64,000 bases of DNA from NCBI RefSeq assembly GCF_037042905.1, contig NC_087251.1, positions 48,801,873-48,865,872 on the forward strand, in the 5' to 3' direction. Every line of letters starts with the position of its first letter. Position 1 is the stretch's first letter. Under the pieces are notes generated by a model, which worked only from the letters and a program-made list of their open reading frames with translations, had not been told where the DNA came from and searched no databases. A program made the translations under genes and the position numbers. Source of the stretch: Lytechinus pictus. Lineage: Eukaryota > Echinodermata > Echinoidea > Temnopleuroida > Toxopneustidae. This document shows positions 46,747 to 58,000 of the stretch, one piece after another.

Positions 46747-48870
46747 ATGGCTGTATTTGCGAGAATTTTTGATGGTACGCTGATGTGCTGTGATATACGA
46801 GATGTCAACTATACAACTGAGAGCCTGGTGGCTAAAATCAGAGAAGAAGTGGTGCGTATTCTATTCTTTTTTTTTTTTTAATGCCATTTCATGTCCCACG
46901 TATTCAGTTTCATGTCGGTATTCACTCACACAACATGCGAGCGCGAGGTTAGTATACTAACCTCGCACAACACATGTGATTTCATAGTGCATTTTGACGT
47001 TTTCATTCATCACACGAATGTGAGGGACTAAACTACGCCAAACCTTTCAATATTTGTCCGCTATGTTAATCTTGATCGTATGATCAAGTTTATTTGAAAA
47101 AGCAATTATAAATTATTTATTAAAGTGTTTTTATCGCTTACCTCCAAATCTCAACCAGGATACTTCGCTCGGTCCGTCCTTAGTCATCCTTCGTACTGCG
47201 GTGGAAATTACGCAAACAACAATCGAAATGCGAAATTTTCCTATCGAACATTCTCGATTCAAGTCGTCGGCGCATAATAGGAAATTGTACCAAAAATCAA
47301 CATAGTTCTCTATTTATTCAAACAATTTTTTCTGGGGTGCACTTGACCTTTAAGAGATTTTCCAATGAAAATATTACATGGAACTTGGAAATACAAATCA
47401 TAATTTGGTTGAACAAAATGTTTTCTGTTAAAGTATAAAACAGAAGAGGAACATATCCTTCACGTATTTTTATATCCAAAATATGTTGCCTTAGTATGGA
47501 ATAATCACAATGACATAAAATGAAAATGGGTAAAGTACCTTTCTAATGATCATTGAGATTTTGCCTGTGGAATCATTGTTTGATAATTTTCAAAGCTTTA
47601 AATAGATGAAAATGTTCATTGAGAAAATATACATATATATGTATGAACAAAATGATAATGTCCCGATTGTTTCGCATTATGTGTGTTAGATTGCGGGCGT
47701 TTGTGTGTGTGTGTAGGAAGCAAGATGTTCGTGTTAATGTTTGCACAAAAAAGGAGAGGGAAAGGGAAAGGAAAAGGGAGGGGGAAAGGTAGAGGAGAGA
47801 GAGGGAAAAGGAGACCATAAAATAGAAAGAAAACAAAGGAAGAGGGGAAGGGAGAGGGAAAGAAAAATGGAAAGAGCGAGAAAAGAGTAGGGGAGGGAGA
47901 AAGGAAAGAAAAGAAGGGAAAGGAAAAGCGAAAAAGGGAAGGGAAAGGGAGAGAAGAAAAGAAGGGAGAACGAAAATGGGGAAAGGGAGAAGGAGAGGGG
48001 ATAATGAAGGGGATAGGAAAATGTCAAGTTTGAAGATCTGAATATTAACACTAAAACAAAATTAGACTCCCATGTTTTATTTATAAAAATACCATCTTTT
48101 TCATGATTATAAAGGTTCAACGTCCCTGTTCTAGGTCTAAACTTCAACATAAATCTACTGGCGCTTCGCGCTTGAATTCTGGAGGTCATTCCTCTTTTAA
48201 AAGTATAGGTAATCTGTCGGACTTTTCAAATCCCAAATTTAAATCTTAAGCGCAAATGCCCTCGCATTATTTTTCATTTAGATACAGTCCTGTCATCAAT
48301 ATCAAAAACTCTAAGCGCGAGCTTCGCGCTGGCATCATTTTTGTAAGTGACATTTATGATGTTGTTCATATTTAAAAAATGTCCATTTGTTGAGGTTTAA
48401 ATGTCCAAAAGTTCAGCGCTCGCATAATTTGTAAGGTAAATAGACCTACCCTTTTAATTGTTATACAAAGGCGCTTATACAACGTCCAGAATGCAGTTCG
48501 GAATATTGAAAATAACTATTGGTCCCGCTATTTCTGCCCGTGCGACAAGCATTTATCATTTTGAATCATGAGATTCACCTTTGAAATATGATGAAAAAGT
48601 ATCGTTAAGACTGAATGAAGAAAAAAAGAAGCTCACGTTTCACGCTTGCATTTTAATTGATCCGTTAGCTTGTGATAATAATGGTGACTTCGTTAATATA
48701 TCTTAGCGGACATGTCCACCTTTTGGTGCTTCAAGAAAAATAAACACAACACACAAATAATAATAGAAAACGAACAAGAATAGAATAGATAGTTACCTAT
48801 CCCACTCATGAATTCTTATTTAACAGTCCCCAAAACGTATTTTTTTCGTGTTAGCTTATTTCATATACAT

Positions 48871-48915
<45 letters not shown>

Positions 48916-48931
48916 CGTAAATAAATCAAGC

Positions 48932-48974
<43 letters not shown>

Positions 48975-49028
48975 TTCACACAATATTTAAATAAAAGAGT
49001 TGCCAAAGCTGTAGTACATGTATAACTT

Positions 49029-49076
<48 letters not shown>

Positions 49077-52000
49077 TCTCCTCATCATGGTTATAAAAAG
49101 TGCTCAGAATGTTTTATTTTCAAGTCCTTGTATCAGAATTTTCAGCTCGGGCAGCTCTATCGCATTTTGATTACTATCCTGTTGATTTATTTACTTGAAC
49201 AAAATATTTAAAATGTCCAGCTTTTAGAACAGATATCAAAAAAAGGTATTCACCTTTGATCATAGATGAGGAAGAAGAAAAAAGTGAAAAAAAATAGGAA
49301 ACAAACTAACGAATTAATGTGACATAATTTTTCTTCATTTCAAGGCGACTCTTTACATTTCATCATCGCTGATGGCGCTACAATAGAAAATACCGCTTGA
49401 CAGCAAAAAAAAAAACAGAAAGAGGAAAATAATGCTGAGCGTCTAAAATGCAGCTAGCAGTACAAGCTGCAGAACCGTCGTAAACAAACATCTTGTGAAT
49501 AATATCGCGCGCCCTCTTTAAGCAAAAGTTTACAACCACAATTACCCTGCGGTATCTACGTGAAGATCACGAGAAAATGCATTTTTTTTCTTAAAAACAC
49601 ACCAAAGAGAAGACAAGAAACGATCCATATGGTTCGGTAAGTGTCATAGCACAATTAGAAACATTATTTTAAAAGGAATGGCTTAGTTATTTTAGTAAAA
49701 AGGGTGTGAAAAATTCGCGTGCACCATGTGCATATGAATCCTTCGCACGCGAGATGCATTGATCCCATGAGTGGTCGGTATTAACAGTTAACTACTAGTT
49801 ATAGTATAGTCACGTATTGTATTACCGGACATAGACCAAAAAGCTTCGGTCTCTGTTATGTTGGTTGTTCAGCTGAACTCCGTTGGCTTCACTCACCAAA
49901 TACAGAGACCGAAGTTCTAGCGCGATCTGTACAGGGGACTCAATGGCCATATGTTTATGTACTTAAGATCGGATAAAACGGGGAAGTGAATTTGCGCGAC
50001 AGCCGAGGTAAGTCACTGTTTTTGTTCCTTTTAACTTGATTTTTCTCCGTTTTTTGGCAATTAATGCCAAGAGGGAATATTAATTTGCATTTTGGTCGCG
50101 TTAATTTTCAAAATTTTTATTCATTAAAGACAAAAATTGAAGAGCCCCGACGGGGGGATTTTGCATTGCAAGTCCCCTAATGGTGGCTGCACGCTAGCGA
50201 GCCGTCTGTGTACGAGGAGAAAAAAAAAAAAAAAATGTTAAAAAACTCCTCGAAACAGACGGCTGCCAGCTGTCTATACCGGACACTATTATGATTCCGG
50301 ACGCGCATATTACTGCGTTCTAAAACAAATTCGTACCGCAAGACTTCCGCAATTCAATTTCACAGAGCAATACATAGAACAAGATTGCAAAAGCAAGGCG
50401 AAAAATCAATTTTTTACCTAATTATCTCTAAAAATGACAGAAAATGCTTAAAATATCATATAACATAGTTTTGTATTAACAATTGATATATTTTCTAACG
50501 GAAATATGGGCCTGATTTGCCGAATTTCAATCTCGTCCACTCCTTCGATCGAATGATGGGGTGTGGTGTATTGTGGGTGATCGTCGACGGCTAGTTCTCA
50601 AGGTACCCGTGCGCGAGGTTTACCGTGAGTAGAGCCGTCGATCGGCAGCGCATCGATAGAACTTGATGAGCGTCACGATACGAACGCGAGCATATTATTA
50701 TTGGAAAGTGCCATGGAACATGCAGCTAACAAGACAAAATAAAATAAGTTATCAAACACGAATTTATTACCAACATCTGCTCAGATTCGATATAAAAAAA
50801 AAAGCAAATAATACTTAGAATTTACTCATGATATGATATAAGAAGAAAAAAATCACAAAAATTTGTTCTTACATCATATAATCAAGGATATCTTTACCCA
50901 TCCGGCACGCGTCCGGAATCATGATGTAATTTGTCGCGCACGAAAATAATTGTTTTTCGTGGAGGGGTATGCGGCAAGTGCGATGCAAAGAAAACGGTTG
51001 GTAAATATAAAATAATTGTATCATATTCATAATTTTCATAATATTTGGAATAGCAAGTGTGAATTTTTCTTGATTGTATTTCCTCTAGTTGTCATTTTTA
51101 AAGCACTGAAATAAAGGTGTCCGGCAATAGGATACACTGCCATACTATAATAATTAACGTTAAATAATTAATATTAAGACTTGTCTTAAGTAACTGGAAG
51201 GACATGAATTAAAGAGAGGGCAAACTGAGTTGGAATAAAAGGAATTTCTTCGTCCCATAATAAATACAATAAGTTAATGTATAGTGAGTGATTGTATTAT
51301 CGACCCACCCATGGCTGGGTTCATATCACTAGTATCACTTATCAGTGAGTATCAGTATTAACCCAGGGAGCTCCTGCCCGCGCAGCGGGCGGGAGCCCAG
51401 GGGCTTACCGTGTATTTTACCATACTCAAGGGACTAGGGTGATTTATGGTCTAAATATTTCTCCAAATGAATTGTGAAAACAGAAATTATGCACTTACCA
51501 CGATTATATGGATGAAGGTCTAACGATTGGCAGTTTCCTGATATCTGGGCACAAACTGGAACCTCAAAAAAACGAAAAGTTCTCTCCTTCTACCCCAGTC
51601 TCGATCGGCCATTTTGTTACAATTCATAACAAAAATGGCCGATCGAGACGGGGGTAGAAGGAGAGAACTTTTCGTTTTTTGAGGTTCCAGTCTGTGCCCA
51701 GATGTCAGGAAACTGCCACTCGTTAGACCTTCATCCATATAATCGTGGTAAGTGCATAATTTATGTTTTCACAATTCATTTGGAGAAATATTTAGACCAT
51801 AAATCACCCTAGTCCCGTGAGTATGGTCAAATACACGGTAAGCTCCTGGGCTCCCGCCCGCTGTGCGGGCGGGAGTTCCCTGGGTTATATCAGTATCAGT
51901 CATATGCACGCGACACACACGACACATCCAAAATATACTGGGCTTTTGCCCACATAAAATATCATGCATAATCTGGTATTTCACATTCTGCTATGACACT

Positions 52001-55000
52001 TACTGAATCATTTAGATCCTTCCGTGACTTCGTGAAGTTTCTTTTAAAAAATATGTATATTTTCTTGATCTTTAGTGAAGATTTCACGGAGATAAAAATT
52101 GGTAAGCGTGGATATCAATTTTCGCCTAAAGAGGGTGCGCGATTTATATTCATATCAAAGACACGACAAGGGAAAGACTAGGCACCTACACTATTTTACA
52201 CGCAAATCGACGCAAGGCATTACGCGAAGTCCGTGAAGTGTCCAATCTTTTCATTGTATAGACTTTGGTATACCGTATTATTGACGTTCGTTAAAGCTTG
52301 TACTGCTGGTTTCGTTCCAGGCATGTGTATTTTTTTCAATTTTTTTTTATTAGTCATCGTTTTAAATTAATTGCAAAAAAGTGTTATCATTGCCAATAGT
52401 GATCTTGAATTATGTTTTTGAAGGTATTTCATTTATTGGTGCCCATAATTTGTAAATTAATCATAAGAATTGCGCAGTCAAAGAATTTAGACACAGTTAT
52501 AAAATTACCGAGGAGCTGAATCAAGGTTGTGAAATTTATTAGCGCCACCAACGGGCTTCCTTGTATTTCCGTAGAAAAGACAAACGAAGTCACTTGCTAG
52601 GCCGAGGTAAGCGAAATTTGGTCTTTTTGTAATGAAATTATTTACAAATCATATGTATAATTTTTTTATGTATTGCTACTTACCAGAAAGAGCCCCGGTG
52701 CGTAGCGAGAAGGAGTTTCGGCAAATATTACTTCAGCAATGAAGCGATGTTTGCCGACTACTTCGAAATCCAGGGTCAAACACGGTCCCTTGTACGAGGT
52801 TAGTATATATACTAACCTCGTATTAGTGTGAGTGTTACCGACCGGCCTTGTATTACCGAACGCATGCATCATACGCATCAGAAAATAATTTCATACGCTC
52901 AAAATTTTGCGAAATCCTTCCAAAGAGAACTTGAATAGAAAGATGATGAAAAATGGTCTAAAACACATTTTCAAAGTCTTAATATTCTAAAAATAATAAA
53001 ATATGGTCAAAATAGCTCATCAGTGACTTTGTAGTTTTCTCAACTTTTCCCATAGAAAACACACTTTTGGTAATACGATACCTTTTTCAAGTGACCAAAA
53101 TATTTCACATGCGAAGAGGGGTCCGATTGGAAGCTTATATCGTAAAAAGGAAAAACGATTTTGGCAAATTTTGTACATATTTATATTTTGTAGGTAATTG
53201 TGTATTTATGGTGAAAGTTTGGTGAATTTCATGAGAATAATCATGTATTTGATTGAATTCATGAAAAGGGTTTGGTAATACGATCCACTACCATATAGCA
53301 AATTAAGAAAATTTCTAGTTTGAAATGCTTTATTTATTTTAGTGTTTACTTATTTCATATCAATCATATTCAGCACTCGATTCTGTCTTGCGATTAGACA
53401 CAAATGTCGATCTTTTTGCAACTTCTAAATCATAAATATGAACAAAAGTCTGACATATCTGATGCTAATCTGCATGTCAAAACCTACAAGATAAGATGCC
53501 AATTTGCCATTTCAGTGTTTAATAGTTTAATGAGGAAAGTTCCAGTTAAACAAAGTAATGACTTGCTTTGTAGATCACTAAATTAAAGTAAATTCCATCA
53601 TCATTCTTTTAAGACTTCCAAAGTTCCAATCTTTCTGTGTGAATTATTTTAGTGTTAGTGTTGTAACTGGTATTTGGTCAACAGCTGTAGGGCCAGAGGA
53701 AAACCTGGCATAAGCCAGATAACAAAAAATTTTCATTCTTTGAAGAAAAAAAATAGAAACAAATAATCTGTATGTATTTTTTAGTGTGAATTTGTGATAT
53801 TAAATTGTAGGGACAATGCAAAAATATTTTAAGTCTGTATCTTTAAGATTTATAAGCTGGAAAGATGTTCTACTAGTGGGGCTTGATGAAGTTAGTGAAA
53901 ACCAGGAATATTTTACTCAATAAATATTTGTTACTGTATCTTTAATAGTAGAGAACAGTCCCTGCCCTTCTATATGGGAAATGAAAGAATCTTTACTTAA
54001 ACTTAAAGAATAAACAAGGAGAAAGAAAGGTTGCTGCTACTTCACAAAGTAGTGAAGTACATTAACAATGTTATAGAAAACAAAATGGGAACATTTTATA
54101 TTAGCATGCTGGAGTCAGTGGAGTGTAAGGGTTGCTCTCCTCTTGGATTCTCTCTGTGTCATTAAAATGATTAGAAAAATCACATTGAGTGATATTATAG
54201 TGCATAGTCTTTTGATAATCTGAAACAAACTTTGTATCTTCCATAGAGATACTTTGAACCAGACTTGCAGGTTTACCATAATGGCAGACTCGTTCAGGAA
54301 AATGAAAGGTTGCAGAAGAATGGGACATACCATGTTACCCTGCCTCTTCTGGGTGGAAAAGGAGGTAAGTTTGAATCGGTGATGAAAATATCAATAAAGC
54401 AAGGATGCTGTGCCAAAGAGTCGTGTATTGTTGTCACTTCTCGGCCTTGTAGCTAAAATTGTGTGCTTCAAAGCTTCAGTTGTATCTTTTCCAATCATTT
54501 AAGAATCTTCTATGTTTATGGTACATTCTTTGCTTAGGTTTAAATCAGTCCAAGGCCATCAAAGACGTGGCTGTGGATGCCTTGTTGATTGGCCTCCATG
54601 CCTCTCTCATTGGCCCTGAAGAATTGCTGTGTCCTATTTTTTTTTCTTCCATTTGAGGTGTAATATAGAAATGTGCCCAAAAGTGGCCTTGCCATAAAGA
54701 ATCAGAATTATGGCTTGTCATTGCATGTTATTTTGAATCAATCTATATCAATTGTGATATTGATTGTATTATTTTTTTTCAATAAACATGGCATTTGTCA
54801 GGTAAAACAATTGTACTTTTGAGACATTATTAATGCCCTTTGGCTTTCATTCATTGTTCAGGGGAGTGTTTCTTGACAGTTGCCATAGTAACTGGCATTT
54901 TTCAGCCAATCAACAATCTCAAATTTAGTCAGCACTGGCAATTGGTGGATAAATGTTTATGAAAGTCATGAAACATCTCTCGGGTCTAAGCACCAAGATA

Positions 55001-58000
55001 CTCTATGTGAATGATTGCACTCTGTCTTTATCAACCAATATAAAGATGTGGATTGTCCAATCAATGTAATATCTCATTCCTTGGACAGGATTTGGTGCTA
55101 TGTTGCGGATGATTGGTGCTCAAATCGAGAAGACTACAAACCGAGAAGCATGCAGGGACCTAAGTGGAAGGAGGATGAGAGATGTAAACAATGAAAAAAA
55201 GTAAGAAATATTGTATCATTCTTTTTTATGCCCATGCCCAGTATTAGTGGGTGCTGGAGAAATTAAGCTTGTTGGTTGAAGGTTACAGTGGCCCTTTTCA
55301 TTCAACATTGCAAAATTTATCAAATAAAGCACAATTTTATTTCATATCATTTAAATCGTAACGATTTTATGGCATACACACTTATATCATCTAGTGTTGT
55401 TATCGTTAAGAAAATTCTTTATCTATATATCTTTAAAAATATCTTACTGATATCAATAACTATCGACAAACGAACATAATCAATACGCATTATTTTTATG
55501 CACTGATTAGCGATGCCACAATACTTGCGCTGGTCAAAATTTGTATCTGCCACTGTACCAACAACGCTTAAAAATCCGCCTTCATTGAATCTAAACGAGT
55601 ACATGTAATCTTTTAACAAATACATTTAGCATGAATACATCCTCACCTTTCACGTTGTTGGCATTATTTTAGGGTTGGATGAAATGTTATCAATAATTTT
55701 GGGGCTTTTTGGACATCGTTCTGAGCAGTCAACGACTTTCGCCTATCCGCCATTTTGGATTTGAGGAAACCGCAGTCACTATGTGTGGATTGTCATGGTT
55801 GTAGCGAAGTGAGATCGTGTTTTTTGCCAGTTGATATTCGTATTTTGTTGAGGATTTGGGAGTTATATTTGTTGCTATTCTATGCATTTTGAGGAAAAAT
55901 GCGTTTTCTGTGATTTTCTCTTTGAAAAGCCACTTTCAAAAGGCCGTTCCCGTGAATTCCTTCCGTTTCCACTGTCCCTACATTATAGCGGGTATTATCA
56001 ACAACGAGAAAAAGGTTATCGATATCGCTAAGTGGCAAAAAACATGCGATTATCAATAAGACTATCGTTAAAAGAGGCTATCGATAACAGCACTAATATC
56101 ATCTAGTTATGAATTTTGAATAGCATTCACTTGGGGGGATTAACCAAAACCAAAAGTTTACTGCCCATGATCAAGCATCCATTTCCATTTATTTACTTTT
56201 TCTTGTTTTGTAATCTTGATATTGATCACATCTTAGAAATTATTATTAAACCCTTCCAGTACAAACAAATTTAATGAATTTATGTTTTGATGTGTGAAAG
56301 AAAAAAGCAATGCTATACATGTAGATAAGACAGGAATACCTTAAAATAGAGCTATAAGGAGTTCCCCGGTCATTCATTTCAAACAGGCAGATGCACAGCC
56401 CATATTTTGATATGATTCCATATTATCAATTTTTTTTTGTTTTGAAAAGACTGCAAGCATGGATCGAGAGAAAGAAACAACAGAATTTGTTAGATTCAGT
56501 ACGGATACCGAAGTGCTAGTTCCCTCAGTCTTTCACAAGCAGGCAAATATAGTGCCCATATTCAATTATTTCAAATTTCAAACTATTCTTTCTAAAGACT
56601 GCAATCATGGATTGAGAAGAAGCAACAGCAGGAGGAAGAACGTGAAAAGCGGAGAAGGGAGAAGCTGGAGAGGATGCGCTCTACCCCCAAGCACTACTTT
56701 GTTGATCCAACCTATGACAAACAGAGAGAGGCTGTTACGGAGAGTCTGGATGAAGCTGTGTCCACAGGTGCGCATGTTATGAACAAATCTCGTGCTACAG
56801 TCACACGAAACTGACTCCAAACTGACTGCTTATATACCATTAGAAATAATGTGAAATGTTTGACTGGTCTGTAGTCGATTTTTTTTTGGTGTGCCTTTAA
56901 AGGGATGGTCCGGGCTGAAAGTATTTATAGCTTAATAAATAGAGTAGAATTCTCTGAGCAAAATGCCGAAAATTTCATCAAAATCGGATAACAAATAACA
57001 AAGTTATTGAATTTTAAAGTTTAGCAATATTTTGTGGAAACAGTCGTCATGAATATTCATTAGGTGGGCTGATGATGTCACATCCCCACTTGTTCTTTTG
57101 TATTTTATTATATGAAATTAGGTTTATTCAATTTTTTTCCTCCAAGAACTAGAAAAATTGGATTGACAACTGATTTAGTGCATTAGATATTTATTGCTGC
57201 AACTTATTTCATTGTAAGGGAGACATATTATTCACACAAGTATGAAATAAAGAAAAAATTATGATTTTATGTAATAACATAAGAAAACGGAAAGTGGAGA
57301 TGTGACATCATCAGCCCACCTAATGAATATTCATGACGACTGTTTTCACAAGATATTGCTAAACTGTAAACTTCAATAACTTTATTTATTTGTCATCCGA
57401 TTTTGATGAAATTTTTTGGCATTTTGCTCAGTGAAGTCTACTCTATGTATTAAGATATAAATATTTTCAGCCCGGACCATCCCTTTAAGCATTATGGACC
57501 AAACAGATACTGATATTAGAAGTAAACATGAGAGCATTTTTATAAGCTACCAAAATCCTGATTATCCGAGAGAAAATTAGTCAGTAAAAAATCACTGCAA
57601 AATTCTTCATGATATTTTCCAATGTTCATAAGTAAGAGCTTACTATAGATGATAGATCATTCAAGTATTTGGCAGGCAGATCATATATTCTTCATTTTGT
57701 AAGAGGTGCAAAATCCAAAATTTCTGGGATATTTTTTCACCACTGTAAATTGACTGGCCTACCCTTCATACTTTAACATTTGCAATTAAATTTACAACAT
57801 GGAAAGTTCCTCTTAAAAAAAAAGAATTGTAATTTGAAGGGGGAAAAAGTGTACTAATTGGAAGTAATGTATATAGCCTATGATAATATGATAACAATGA
57901 TGTGCACTATGAACAAATATTTTAAAAAAAATGTGGCAGATATGTGAGATTTTGATTGAAAATCTGAAAATACAATGTGGTGTGTGATAATGTAAATTAT

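Larger units (their letters stand above)
46852..54246 (+). other. SDE2 intron 1 (7.4 kb), repeat-rich
   Basis: Interrupts the ubiquitin-like domain in phase 0. It holds two perfect palindromes, a purine tract, module repeats, three (AT)n tracts and a 529-bp foldback element, listed separately. No exon within it is needed: exon 1 joined to exon 2 gives a ubiquitin-like domain of the expected length. Confidence 0.8.

Noticed and set aside
47573-48189. Minus-strand ORFs rich in Ser/Leu/Phe
   Set aside because: They read through the polypurine tract on the opposite strand and have no domain.
51520-51984. ORFs within and beside the 529-bp palindrome
   Set aside because: Sequence is accounted for by the foldback element; no domain and no splice context.
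56459-56782. 107-aa ORF overlapping SDE2 exon 4
   Set aside because: It reads the exon in the wrong frame; the conserved SDE2 frame is fixed by both flanking exon phases.
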